Below, in pieces: positions 9,411 through 22,037 of a DNA stretch of 64,000 nt. Below the pieces are notes generated by a model that saw only the letters and a program-made list of their open reading frames with translations, searched no databases and was not told where the DNA came from. The DNA is from Colletes latitarsis (lineage: Eukaryota; Arthropoda; Insecta; Hymenoptera; Colletidae). Each line of letters starts with the position of its first letter. Position 1 is the first letter of the stretch. The translations under genes and the position numbers were made by a program. Where the stretch lies: the NCBI RefSeq assembly GCF_051014445.1, contig NC_135141.1, positions 1 through 64,000 on the forward strand. Reading direction: 5' to 3'.

Positions 9411-9685
9411 GTTGGCAGTGCAGTATTATCAGACGGCAAGCCTGTGGCCAAAGGAAACTGCCCCTCCACTTACACACACAATGCACAACCACCTTGTATA
9501 TGAGTTCTGGCGTTTCGTATAGCTTCGAGGATTCGAGAAAGGCGGCGAATGTGAGTCTACCCTTCTTACTCTCAACACAACTGAAATTCGACCTAGCATC
9601 ACGGCATGCGATATCGAATCTCGACTGCCCAGGCATTTTTTACTTTCCGACCTATGTATACGCGTATAAGCAAAATACCATTTTT
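9411..9685 (-). repeat. Unknown module A in element T1
   Basis: Minus-strand relative of modules B and C. On the minus strand it reads TCGGAAAGTAAAAAATGCC, then GGGCAGTCGAGATTCG, and ends near GATAATACTG, matching B at 12287. A and B lie in opposite orientation towards the two ends of the 3,473-bp element, as if they were eroded inverted arms. Open frames on both strands (134 and 93 codons) overlap here and neither is recognisable. Confidence 0.6.
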
Positions 9686-9689
9686 GAAA

Positions 9690-10004
9690 TTTTTTTTACG
9701 GAAATACACGTTTCAAGACTCCCTAATCATATTTTAACTATTAAAAAAAAGACATTTTTTTACTATGCTTATGGACGTGCGTTCATATATTTATACTATT
9801 TATGCGATTGAGTCTAAACAACCGAATGAATTTTAATGTAATTTTAAATTTTTAAATCTGAAAAAATTTGGAAATACTGTCCTATTTGTCCTCTTTGTTT
9901 AGCAATTTAAAAAAACGCTGATTCGTTAAAATCAATCATATTAAAATAAAAGACTGGAAAATTTTTCTTCTTTCAATGAAGGAAACTCTTTTACTTAATC
10001 TTTT
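9690..10004. other. AT-rich interval in element T1
   Basis: No recognisable feature; many A/T runs. Same in T2 and T3. Confidence 0.5.
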
Positions 10005-10245
10005 TCGAAGGCGAAGGTGAAAAAGTCAATTTCGCCACGGCAACAATGGTTGGACGCGACGCATGGACGTTCCCCCGAAATAGGGGATCGGTTTTTGTTT
10101 TCCAGAAACGCGAGTGAGGCGATCGAAAACGCGAAACGCGTTAGTTGGATAACGGAGAGAGTCGCGAGGTTCCGTATGAAATAAAAAGATATGACCCCTA
10201 GCAACAGCATGCGTGTTTTGTTTGCCCCACATAGTTACCCAAAGG
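10005..10245. other. GC-richer island in element T1
   Basis: About 240 bases with many CG dinucleotides (for example AAAACGCGAAACGCGTTAG, GAGAGAGTCGCGAGG) between AT-rich flanks. Two overlapping minus-strand frames (71 and 80 codons) cover it; neither has a known motif. It looks like a fragment of host promoter or exon carried by the element, but that is inference. Copies lie at 21118-21358 and 32236-32476. Confidence 0.4.
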
Positions 10246-10924
10246 CTAAAGCATGAAATTAAAATCAAAATAAAAATTAAATATACAATATAAAATTTTT
10301 CTATATTGAAGAAGATAGGGATAAATTGTAGTTAACTGTATTATGTAAAATTTATTTCAATCACTTGAAAAATCATCTTCAGTCTTCTTCATTCATCATC
10401 AAGCCTTTCTTCTTTGAATGTAGATTAACTTGTTTTATTTCCAATTAATTTATATTTACAGGCATGTTTCTATAAATTTCAAATCCATTAATCAATTTGA
10501 ATTTGTGATATTATGTCAGCCAGTTTCGAAAATATGGTTTCAAGAAAAACGCATTTAAAATTTCTTATATGATTATTAACCGCTGGGTACTCTTCCCTTT
10601 AAATGACTATAACTTTGTTACTTCTACGAATTTTAATGAGTCTACGTTTATAATAATTGCTAAATAAAGAGGACGAGTTGCAAGCCAAAGATCAGTTGCA
10701 GGGTTTTTAAAAAAGACAGATTGGCATTTTTCTTCTCATTGTTTGCAGCGTGTTTGCGAGGGATGTGTCCGATATATACATATGGATATAATCAATTCAT
10801 TTTCCTTCAATAATTCTCCATTGCAAAAATTCTACAGAATTCTTACATTTTTTTATATTTTAAAATTTTCCCATATGATTAGAAAGTAGGTATACGGCGA
10901 AAGCTATACAACTTTATATGTATA
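10246..10924. other. AT-rich interval in element T1
   Basis: No gene or structured repeat recognised between the GC-richer island and nested X1. Same in T2 and T3. Confidence 0.5.
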
Positions 10925-11967
10925 CAGGGTGTTCGGCCACCCCTGCGAAAAATTTTAATGGTGGATTCTAGAGGCCAAAATAAGACGAAAATCAAGAATA
11001 TCAATTTATTGATGAAGGCTTCGTTAAACGGTTATTAACGTTTAAAGTTCCGACAGTACTGAATTTTTTTCTCAAAAATGCGCAAGATTTCGGGTGTATG
11101 TGTATTCACCAAAAATGATTGCAATTGACCCCCGGAACCGACAATAATTTTTGCAGAACGATTTGAAATTTTTTTTTTTCGTCGAAAAATTTAGGCACCT
11201 ACCCCCTGTCGATTTTTGTTAAAAATTCCTTTTTCATTTTTAGTAATTTTGTTTGATGTTCTACAGAAAAGTTGTCTAATACTTTTTTGTAGGTACCCAT
11301 GAGCTCTACTTCAGAAAAAAGTTTCATTGAAATATATTCACAATTGTAGGAGTTATGGCTGTTTGAAAATTGGACCATTTTTATGGGGTTTTTCTCATTT
11401 TGCGGGGTCAAGGACCAACCTTTCGAATATTTTTGCGATTTGTACATCATTTGTCTCCACCAAAATACGCGTAGTTTGCTTTTTTAAACATTAAAATCGT
11501 CCAATCCGTTCAGAAGTTATGACGTTTTAAAGATTCGCATGAAAATTCGGGCAGACATTTCTGGCCAGAAATTAGATTTTCGTTAAGGAATTTTTTTCAC
11601 GAAACTGAGTAGGATTTCGGGGGTATGTCTGTTGACCAAAAATGCTTGCAATTGACCCCTGCAACTAAAAATAATTTTTCCAAGACGATTCAAAAGTCTT
11701 TCTTTCGCCGAAAAATTTCAGCACCTATCCGATTTTTTTTCTCGAAAGTGGATAGGATATCGAAGACATGTGTATTCACCAAAAATGATTGTAATTGACC
11801 CCCGCAGCCGAAAATAATTTTTCCAGAACAATTTGAAATTTTTGAATTTAATTGTTAATAACTTTTTAACGAAGCCTCCATTAACAAATTGGTATTCTTG
11901 ATTTTCGTCTTATTTTGGCCTCTAGAATCCTCTATTAAAATTTTTCCCAGGAGTGGCCAAACACCCT
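10925..11967 (-). mobile_element. Family-X TIR element, copy X1, nested in T1
   Basis: Starts CAGGGTGTTCGGCCACCC after TATA and ends GAGTGGCCAAACACCCT before ATATA. Terminal inverted repeats are about 110 bases. The interior holds the same roughly 150-base internal repeats and the same roughly 250-base central segment as X2, but in opposite orientation to X2. The two copies are diverged by many substitutions, so they are independent insertions of one family. The 83-codon minus frame at 11199-11450 is the X2 frame's counterpart and shows mostly amino-acid-changing differences. All element copies contain X1, so it predates the amplification. Confidence 0.8.
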
Positions 11968-12108
11968 ATATATAGTGCATGATCGCTTCGCATGGAAAGT
12001 CAATAAATCTTCAAAAAGCGTCCAGGTCCGATTTCGAGAAATGTAAGGTCTGTTAGTCACGATGGCTTTTGCCATTTACTGACGATCCGAACGTGTGGCG
12101 ATTGGCGA

Positions 12109-12311
12109 TGCCAGGCCTGCTTTCGAGAAATGTAAGCGACGTCAGCGATGCAAGAGCGAGAAGGAAAGCGAGTATCAGCCTGTTCTTCTCGCTTCTTCCG
12201 AAACTCTACGAGCTCACGTATACGCAATTGGGCATAGTGTGCGAAAGTGGAATGAGGAGTTCCTGGGGCCCCCGATGCGCGGTTTGATAATACTGATTTC
12301 GAGTCGCAAAT
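12109..12311 (+). repeat. Unknown module B in element T1
   Basis: Plus-strand relative of C, sharing AAGAGCGAGAAGG and ACGAGCTCACGTA. It ends in TTTGATAATACTG, as module A does on its strand. Just before it, TTTCGAGAAATGTAAG occurs twice, 89 bases apart (12032 and 12121), a small internal duplication. Two overlapping frames (72 and 81 codons) are present, with no family recognised. Confidence 0.6.
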
Positions 12312-12319
12312 ACGTTTTT

Positions 12320-12640
12320 GCCAAGTTATTTTTTAAATAAATGATGTATTACAATTTAAAATAAAAAATAGAGGATTTGCGGTGTACGTATCAATGAGAT
12401 AAATTCTTAGGTATTTTAATAATCTTGAAATTTTTAAATAACCTTAATCGATTGATTATACCAATGAAATTAATCGATTAATGTCCAATTATGGACCGAA
12501 CAGCTTTCATTTCGTTAAAAAATAATACAATTTCTGAAATTTCATTTTTTGTCTCACTTCCTCTTTTGTTCATTTCCAAATCTGTTGGTAACGTTGCGAG
12601 TGACACGGAAATGGTAATGGGGCTCTAGAGCCCCAGAGAA
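12320..12640. other. AT-rich right subterminal region of T1
   Basis: AT-rich, with ATCGATTGATTATACC and AATTAATCGATTAATG forming a loose ATCGATT repeat near 12448-12481, and a GGGGCTCTAGAGCCCC palindrome at 12619-12634 close to the right TIR. No gene. Confidence 0.5.
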
Positions 12641-13393
12641 TCGGGCCGAAAAAATACATTAGGTGATAGGTCTACTCGTATACCTCGTCGGTGGTCGTAC
12701 CTCGTACTTTTTACCTTATACTTGAGGTAAAAAGGGGTATAACCGGGTAAAACAGTTTTATGACATTACCTGCTAACTCATGTTACTGTTCTGATGAAAA
12801 TGAAACGCTATGTTTTGTATTCGACTATGTCCTTTTAAAATTTTTAATCCAACCCATACTTTGTATTAAACTGGTAAACGGGATCACTTTTCTTTTGTGG
12901 TTTAAACGGTTTGGTGGTGCACGTTATTAATTTTGATGGATCGATACAATTATTTTTTTATGCAAAGTTAAGCCAAATCAAACTAGTTAATATATATTTA
13001 GTTCGTCATAACAAATTGATAATTATACGGTTATCTAAAAACATATCGAGGAAAATCATTATTAATTAATTTCTGCAACTATTAATTCTACTACTAAGTT
13101 TTGTTTATGTTATAAAAATAAGATAATAACTCTTCTTATTGAAAAATCCCACAGCGTGCACGATACTGGCAAAGAGTGGATTCTCATTTTAATTTATTAA
13201 TTTTCAATCTTAAACTATTGATTTTGAAAAATCGTATTAATAATATACATATGTTACGCTCACATATAAGAATAATAATAAGAAAAAAATTTCTTTTTTT
13301 TTTCAATAATTAAAATATGATCAGGGGGTTTTAAAACCCATTTATTTTCGTAAAATAAATTTTACAAAATTTCTTTTTCAAACTACTTACGTA

Positions 13394-13691
13394 CTTTGCT
13401 TATGTGCGCCTACATCGTCATGTGCGTCGGAAAGTAAAAATGCCTGGGCAGTCAGTCGAGAATCTCGACTCGAGATTCCAAATCGTATGCCGTTGACGGG
13501 AGGTCGGATTTCAGTTGTTAAGAGCGAGAAGGCAAATGTGAGCCTTTCTCTCTCGACTCTCACGAGGCGGTCCGAAATTACTTCGGGCAGCGTCAGTTTG
13601 CCTTTGTCGACTTTCCGAAACATTACGAGCTCACGTACGCGTGAGAGAGCACACTATGCCTTCGGTGCACTTCTGGCACCTCTGATTTCAG
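13394..13691 (+). repeat. Module C, unit 2
   Basis: Copy of the module at 2283-2580; no difference noticed. Confidence 0.65.
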
Positions 13692-14043
13692 ACACTTCCT
13701 CTAAACCAATCAAAAAACTTTTCGAACAAAAGTTACACAGAAATGACAACACTTGACAAGAAATTGCAATAGTAGAAATTAGCAAAACAGTTTTTATTCA
13801 ACAAAAAATCAAGGTCGTTTCAATTTTTTTTTAACAAAAATATATAATTTTAAATATATAATCGATTTGTTTGTTGTATCTTTGTATTCTCTTTAAAAAA
13901 AAAGTGTAAGAGGTCTTAGGTCGAAAATTGACTGGAATTCTTTAGAAGCTATGATTTTTCTTCCGAATTCCCATTCACGCGACACACTGTCTCCGCTCCG
14001 CCGCCCCCGGAGCAGGATTAAACTTCATTAAATAAACGAAATA

Positions 14044-16026
14044 CAGTTTGAAACCCTCGTATAACACGGTAGATCGGTTCCTATTACAAATGCCGTGTTG
14101 TCTGAAACCGTGTTATATGAGACCTAACCCAGAGCCAGTTCACTCGAAAAGGGAGGGGAGTTATGGTCCGAAAACTTATTAAAAACGAATATTTTTTTTT
14201 AATTCAATGACAGAATTTACCACACAGTATTTGTTTAAATAAGTAATATATTTAACATAACAGGAAATAATTAAATAAATATGAATGAGCGCAAGCAGGC
14301 TGTTGCAGCTCGTAATGCAAATCAAAACGTAACATACGAGAAACGTCGCGAGAAGGCGTCCCCAAGACGAAAGAAACAAAACCGTCAACGATGTGAATGA
14401 CGCGCATCTCAACGACCCATTTTATATCAAACACATATAGATCGCTTTCTCACATTCTACATAAGCAATTTAATTTTTCTATGTATACAGGGTGTTCGAC
14501 CACCCCTGGGAAAAATTTTAATGGGAGATTCTAGAGGCCAAAATAAGACGAAAATCAAGAATACCAATTTGTTGATGGAGGCTTCGTTAAAACGTTATTA
14601 ACAATTAAATTAAAAAATTTCAAATCGTTTTGGAAAAATTATTTTCGGTTGCCAATTCGGGGGTCAATTACAATCATTTTTTATGAATACACATATCCCC
14701 GACAATCCTACCCTCCTTCGAGAAAAAAAGTTCGGGTAGGTGGTGAAATTTCTCGGCGAAAAAAAAAATTTTTCAAATCGTTCTAAAAAAATTATTTCCG
14801 ATTGCAAGGGTCGATTATAATCATTTTTTATGAATAGATATACCCCGGAAATCCTACCCAGTTTGGAGAAAAAAATTCGAGAAGGTGTGAAATTTTTCAA
14901 CAAAATTAAAAAATTTTAAATCGTTCTAAAAAAATTATTTCTGATTGCAGGGACCAATTATAACAATTTTTGGTCGATAGACATACCCTCGAAATCGTAA
15001 CCATTTTCGAGAAAAAAATTCCTTACCGAAAATATAATTTCAGGCGAAAAATGCTTCCCGTAAATTTTATGTTTGAATCTTTAAAACACCATAACTTCTG
15101 AACGGATTGGACGATTTTAATGTTAAAAAAGCCAAACGCCGCGTATTTTAGTGTAGAATATGTAACAATTGTAAAAATATTGGAAAGGTTGTTCCTTGGC
15201 CCCGTAATGTTAGAAAACCCCCATAAAAATGGTCCAATTTTCAACTTAGATAGCCATAACTCCTATAATAGTGAATATATTTCAATGAAACTTTTTTCTC
15301 AAGTAGAGCCCATAGGTACCTACAAAAAAGTATTAAACAACTTTTCTGTAGGACGTCAAGCGAAATTATTAAAAATCAAAAACGAATTTTTAAGAAAAAT
15401 CAACAGGGGATAGGTAGGTAGGTAGGTAGGTGCCTAAATTTTGTCGGCGAAATTGAAAAGTTTCAAATCGTTCTGGAAAAATTATTTTCGGTTGCGGAGG
15501 TAAATTATAATCATTTTCGGTGAATAGACATACTCCCGAAATCTTACCCACTTTCGAGAAAAAATTCAGTATTGGCGGAACTTTAAACGTTAATAACTTT
15601 TTAACGAAGCCACCATCAACAAATTGGTATTCTTGATTTTCGTCTTATTTTGGCCTCTAGAATCTCCCATTAATATTTTTCCCAAGGGTGGCCGAACACC
15701 CTGTATATGTATGCATGTATGTATGTATGTGTAACAGAAAAGAAAAAAACAAAAAAACACAAAAAATATTATTTTAATTTAACGCAACCTTAATTTAATA
15801 AATTATAATTTCTAATAATATATTTTTTCATGTAAAGCCACTATATTTCTTTCATTATTCTTTCGCGTCATTACTTTAAGGTAATTTAGGTTTTAAATAT
15901 GTTAAGCAAAAATCATGTTATCCAGTGCTGTACAAAGTTTTATGTTTTCGCAATTTTCTTATCGTGTTAGAGCGAAAGCGTGTTATAGGGGATATGATGC
16001 CGTGTTGTAGGGGACAAGCATCCCTG
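14044..16026 (+). mobile_element. Pogo-like element with nested X2, unit 2
   Basis: Copy of 2933-4914 with TA on both sides. One base longer because of the GTATATG variant at the X2 right end. Confidence 0.7.
14488..15703 (+). mobile_element. Family-X element X2, unit 2
   Basis: Copy of 3377-4591 with the intact terminus CACCCTG followed by TATATG. Confidence 0.8.
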
Positions 16027-18303
16027 TATAGGGAAATTCTCTTTTACAAATGTCGACGGAATCCCGACGTAACACCTGTATTCACGAGTTGTTATTAATG
16101 AAGTTGAAGGTAGACGATCAACCAAGATTCACACGTAACCAGTCTTCCGAATTCAAGGACACTTCAATTTGGCGACAAGCATGGGATGCTGCTCACGAAA
16201 TACACGAAACTTTCGTCGTGAGAGTAGCACGTGAAATTTACTTACATAACCTAAATCGAGCACGTACTCTACCTCACTTACGGGCACGAACGTAAGGCGA
16301 TTTATACGGTCGATATCGCCGATTTTTACAAAAGGTAAGTTTTAACATTTAAGTAAACAAAGCCTCTGTAAGTTTTATTTTCCATACTTCAAAAGTAAAA
16401 ATAAATGCATGAAAAAAGAAAAAAACGTTCTTGACAAGTCCTATAAAATACTTGAGTTCAGTTTGTTCATAATTCATCGGTAAAAGAATCTAACTCTATA
16501 ACAATCCGATACACAAGATATAAAGTCAGTTTCTCCTTTCATTATTAGATGCGTTGACTTTATTTAATTTTATAAATTATGATGATAAGTATGATGATTT
16601 TACAGAAAGAGTTTATTTTTAATATTAAAGATTTCCTATATAAAGACAAGAAGGATATTTTTACCAATATCTATCTATCTATCTTAATATTCTTCACCCA
16701 CTTGGCCCACTTACTTTAACGAGTCTGAGTAAATCATCAGTACTATCAGTACTATCATTTATTAATAAAAATAATAGTTGGATAACATAGAACTTAATAT
16801 TATTAGTCACACCACTAATAAAATGAATCTGCGATTCCATATCCAAAGATATAGTATAAGCTAGAAAATTCAGATTATTCAAGTTACTTCTGTCACTCGT
16901 CAAATTTTTTATGAAATTCTATGCTAATTCATGCTCTTTAAAATATAATTATAATCTACTGGGACTTTTAGTTAACTTATGTTTTAATAAATCAATAATC
17001 AAAGTATCTATACATAATTAATATTAAAATCAAATAAGAGTAGTCGAAATAGTATTAATATTTACTATCAGTCTCTGATATTTAAATTTTATTAAATATT
17101 TTAAATCTGTTATCACCTTGTTCAAATAATTTATTACTAGCTTTGATAAAATAGATTTTGGGATGGATTTTTTAAGAATGGAATAAAAGGAATTCAGTTG
17201 TGAATTTTTATGAGGAATAAAGGGATATTATTATACTATCAACATGTATATCGTTCTTTAACTTGCCCATTTAGATATTTATATACTTGTATAAATATAA
17301 ACCCACACTAAAATCATGTAAATATCTAAATCATTTTTAAATCTATGATTTGGAAAATTTTAGGGACTTGGAACTTATTCATCTTTTATCTTACAGTTTT
17401 ATCACACTTTAGAAGATAAAAATCATAATAATAATTTAATTTATTTTGCATAAAAACAGTCCTCTTCGTGCCTTTATATTTTCATTTTCTATGACCAAAA
17501 ATTCGAAATTCGTTTCATTTTTACAAAAAAAGTGATTGGGATGTCCCCCAATCACTTATAAGTATCATTTGTCGATTATCTTAAATATCTTATTATATTT
17601 TTTCTATACTAAATTTTCAAACCTCTTTACCTTGATATCTTCTTTTTCATGTAATTTGAATACTTTTCTAAAGTAATCTTTTGTAAAATGTTCTGTTAAT
17701 CTAAATTATCTAATAAATCTATATCAGAATTAGTTAATTCTGTTGTAAGATAAGTGAAAAATCAATGAAGACGAAGTTGCCAATATCAATTAAGTCAACT
17801 ACTTTTGGTAATACATTTGGTTAAACATTCTTTCTTATTTTTTATCTCTGAATTTCGAGATTACACAGATTAAAAAAATTTGTCTCTCTTTATTATTGTA
17901 TCTATTTTTTCAGAGGGTAAATAGGTTCGTCATCCCCTTCTTCATTTGGCTTATCTTCATTTTCTTTCTTTCTCTATTTGAAATTTGAAAAGTCTATCCT
18001 TCTTTTATTAACTTAACCCAGACCTAACCAGACCACAATTCATCTTTCATATATTACTTCTAAATTCTTTCTTATTAATACTTTTCTGTATTAAAAAGTA
18101 AGTAGTCTTTCATGTGATGCTTATTCAACATTCTTACTACAGCTTGGTGTTGTTGTTGTTTCTTTTTTTTACCAAGAATAAAGTTATTTAAGAAGTTTAT
18201 GCAGAAAATTTCACGTGAAAAATTTATTTTCTTAGAAAAGTACAACGTAGAACTATATATGATATGTTGTTTGTTTATAAAATCATCAATAACTACGTAT
18301 AAA

Positions 18304-18546
18304 TATGGAATTATTCTATATTCTAACATTTTTCAATAATTGTATTAACCATATATCCAAGCTAACCAGTTTAGCCAGCATATGGACTTCTTTAACAGTT
18401 CTCCGTATTCCTTCAAATAGCATGTCATTAGTGTTGTACGCACTGCATCTCATATTATACACAATTAATGTGACTTTTATACATATTATGCAACTGTATT
18501 ATATCAACAAAGGGTGTACAAACCCGTAAATAAATAAATAAATAAA
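18304..18546 (+). mobile_element. Possible non-LTR 3' end, unit 2
   Basis: Copy of 7191-7433, with (TAAA)5 at 18527-18546. Confidence 0.4.
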
Positions 18547-18883
18547 GAAGTATTAAAAAGAGGGTAACGTGGAACTTGAAATGATTTTTTAGTTATTTTC
18601 TTTGGATATTAAAGTAGATTTCATTGGATGTAAGAGTAGATGTAATTGGACAGTTAAGTATTTTTTATTATACTGTTAAAGCAATGTGTTTTAAGGGGAG
18701 GAGGTTTAAACACCTCGCCTAACCTAACCTCGTCCGGATCTCGAGGGAAGGAACGCTGGGCAAATGGAAAATAATCGGTGCAAGTTGAATTTATTTTCGC
18801 TTAGTCGCCTTATACGATTAAGCCGTTTATTTCTTCTTAAATTTTACTCTTAATTACAATAGATAGAAGAAAATAATTTTCTA

Positions 18884-19443
18884 ATTTGTTGATGGCGACT
18901 TCGTTAAAAAGTTTTCGGGGGTAAAATGATTGTAATTGACCCCCGCAACCGCAAATAATTTTTCCAAAACGATTTGAATTGAATTTGTTTTCCCGTCGAA
19001 CAACCGTTTTCACACCTTCTCGAATTTTTTTCTAGAAAGTGGGTAGGATTTCTGGGGTATGTCTAGTCACCAAAAATGATTGTAATTGACCCCCACAGCT
19101 AACAATATTTTTTTCAGAACGATTTGAAATATTTTAATTTCGTCGAAAAATTTCACACCTTCTCGAATTTTTTTCTAGAAAGTGGGTAGGATTTCGAGGG
19201 TATGTGTCATTTGGTCACAATGACCAAAAATGATTGTAATTGACCCCCGCAACCGAAAATAATTTTTCCAAAACGATTTGAATTGAATTTTTTGTTTCTC
19301 TGTCACCTAATTAGATTTTCGGTAAGGAATTTTTTTCTCGAAAATGCGTAGGATCTCGGGGGTATGTGTAATGACCAAAAATTATTGCAATTTACCCTCA
19401 CAACCGAAAATAATTTTTTTAGAACGATTTGAAAAATTTTTTA
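18884..19443 (+). repeat. Family-X repeat block X3, unit 2
   Basis: Copy of 7771-8330, long class. Confidence 0.75.
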
Positions 19444-19915
19444 CCTCTTGTTTTGTAGTTGTTCCTTCCGATCCATAGGATTTAAAAGATTTATGAAAAA
19501 TCTTTTAAATGTTTCATATAAATCTTGGCAAGAATTAAATTTTCTGTAAAAAAAAATTAAATAAATTTGTTCTCTGCCTTCTCTAGAAAAGAAAAAATTA
19601 AATGAGATGAAATCTTATACATTACATGCTTACTTAAATCGCATTGAAAACGAATACCACAAATGTTTCAGAATAATCTGCAAAATGGTCTCACTCGCAA
19701 AGGGTTAATTGAGAAATAAATGTTTGGTAATTGAAAACAGGTAAGCAGGTTATTAACCAGCTGTTTTTTTCGCTAAGACAAATTGAAAACTCGGTTCTAA
19801 CAAGGAAAAGTTGGAATGATACCCGGTTTTGGGTTAGGTTTTACTTTAAGATATGTATTATTAAAGTTATTACAGGTACTATTTTCCGAAATAGAACTAT
19901 ATTCTATTCACCACT

Positions 19916-20013
19916 AATCAGCGTGGCCGTGAGTGATAAGGTGTTTGCCTGCAAGTTCGAGCTTCTTCTTTTGCTCTGCAGATTCGAACCCTGGTAGAAG
20001 AAATCTTTTTTTT
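19916..20013 (+). mobile_element. tRNA-derived SINE-like sequence, unit 2
   Basis: Copy of 8803-8900 with A and B boxes and T-run intact. Confidence 0.6.
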
Positions 20014-20523
20014 ATTTTTTCAATCATGTACACATAACATGTGACATTATATTTTTGTATGCCCTTCGAATATTTCTTTTTTTTTAAGTTGAATTTAACC
20101 AAAATTACATTTATAACATAATATGTTATTTTCAAAGTACGAAGTACATGAATCTGGATGGTACTTTTCGTAAAAACAGTCAAAACATAAAAATTTCAAG
20201 CACCACGTGCATCTAACGAAAGTTCTGTTTTCACAGAAATTACAAAATTTTCTATTTAATGATGATGATGGTGGAATGGAATGACCGCTTCATTTACATT
20301 GATAAAATGTGAACGATTTTCGGATAGTCGTACCACAGACGAGGTATACGAGTAGATCAATCACCTTATGGACTTTCGCGGCCGAATCTGACTGCCATAC
20401 CGACCTGAAAATTCGGAGGTGATGTTAGCGGCCTCTTCTCATGGATGGCGATCAGTTGAGAAACTATTCACTGAATTAGTATTGATGGGCAGAAAGCTGT
20501 AGTGTGTGCGTAAATACATGTGA

Positions 20524-20798
20524 GTTGGCAGTGCAGTATTATCAGACGGCAAGCCTGTGGCCAAAGGAAACTGCCCCTCCACTTACACACACAATGCACA
20601 ACCACCTTGTATATGAGTTCTGGCGTTTCGTATAGCTTCGAGGATTCGAGAAAGGCGGCGAATGTGAGTCTACCCTTCTTACTCTCAACACAACTGAAAT
20701 TCGACCTAGCATCACGGCATGCGATATCGAATCTCGACTGCCCAGGCATTTTTTACTTTCCGACCTATGTATGCGCGTATAAGCAAAATACCATTTTT
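20524..20798 (-). repeat. Module A in element T2
   Basis: Copy of 9411-9685. Confidence 0.6.
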
Positions 20799-22037
20799 GA
20801 AATTTTTTTTACGGAAATACACGTTTCAAGACTCCCTAATCATATTTTAACTATTAAAAAAAAGACATTTTTTTACTATGCTTATGGACGTGCGTTCATA
20901 TATTTATACTATTTATGCGATTGAGTCTAAACAACCGAATGAATTTTAATGTAATTTTAAATTTTTAAATCTGAAAAAATTTGGAAATACTGTCCTATTT
21001 GTCCTCTTTGTTTAGCAATTTAAAAAAACGCTGATTCGTTAAAATCAATCATATTAAAATAAAAGACTGGAAAATTTTTCTTCTTTCAATGAAGGAAACT
21101 CTTTTACTTAATCTTTTTCGAAGGCGAAGGTGAAAAAGTCAATTTCGCCACGGCAACAATGGTTGGACGCGACGCATGGACGTTCCCCCGAAATAGGGGA
21201 TCGGTTTTTGTTTTCCAGAAACGCGAGTGAGGCGATCGAAAACGCGAAACGCGTTAGTTGGATAACGGAGAGAGTCGCGAGGTTCCGTATGAAATAAAAA
21301 GATATGACCCCTAGCAACAGCATGCGTGTTTTGTTTGCCCCACATAGTTACCCAAAGGCTAAAGCATGAAATTAAAATCAAAATAAAAATTAAATATACA
21401 ATATAAAATTTTTCTATATTGAAGAAGATAGGGATAAATTGTAGTTAACTGTATTATGTAAAATTTATTTCAATCACTTGAAAAATCATCTTCAGTCTTC
21501 TTCATTCATCATCAAGCCTTTCTTCTTTGAATGTAGATTAACTTGTTTTATTTCCAATTAATTTATATTTACAGGCATGTTTCTATAAATTTCAAATCCA
21601 TTAATCAATTTGAATTTGTGATATTATGTCAGCCAGTTTCGAAAATATGGTTTCAAGAAAAACGCATTTAAAATTTCTTATATGATTATTAACCGCTGGG
21701 TACTCTTCCCTTTAAATGACTATAACTTTGTTACTTCTACGAATTTTAATGAGTCTACGTTTATAATAATTGCTAAATAAAGAGGACGAGTTGCAAGCCA
21801 AAGATCAGTTGCAGGGTTTTTAAAAAAGACAGATTGGCATTTTTCTTCTCATTGTTTGCAGCGTGTTTGCGAGGGATGTGTCCGATATATACATATGGAT
21901 ATAATCAATTCATTTTCCTTCAATAATTCTCCATTGCAAAAATTCTACAGAATTCTTACATTTTTTTATATTTTAAAATTTTCCCATATGATTAGAAAGT
22001 AGGTATACGGCGAAAGCTATACAACTTTATATGTATA

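Larger units (their letters stand above)
9221..12693 (+). mobile_element. 3,473-bp non-autonomous TIR element, copy T1, 7-bp TSD
   Basis: The left terminus starts CACAGACGAG and the right terminus ends CTCGTCGGTG (reverse complement CACCGACGAG). The first 33 bases of the two ends differ at only four positions, and weaker similarity continues to about base 50. GTCGTAC flanks both sides (9214-9220 and 12694-12700) and occurs once at the empty sites, so this is an insertion with a 7-bp target duplication; an 8-bp reading GTCGTACC is possible but makes the termini less symmetrical. Inside, from left: inverted module A, an AT-rich stretch, a GC-rich island, AT-rich DNA, a nested family-X element (10925-11967), module B, and AT-rich DNA to the right TIR. 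No transposase frame is visible, so it must be non-autonomous. Superfamily is uncertain: 7-8 bp duplications fit hAT, P or MULE-like groups, but I do not recognise the termini. T1 alone has A at element position 11. Confidence 0.9.
12694..20333 (+). repeat. Base unit 2 (long class)
   Basis: Near-identical to unit 1. It carries long-class alleles: CCCTGTATATGTATG after X2, and the CATA insertion near 17012. A private G-to-A change lies at 19819. It is flanked by full copies of the 3,473-bp element at left end 9221-12693 and right start 20334. Confidence 0.95.

Noticed and set aside
9407..9811. 134-codon plus-strand frame, the longest in the window
   Set aside because: It covers module A, whose better match to the related modules is on the opposite strand. 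It continues into low-complexity AT-rich DNA and shows no domain.
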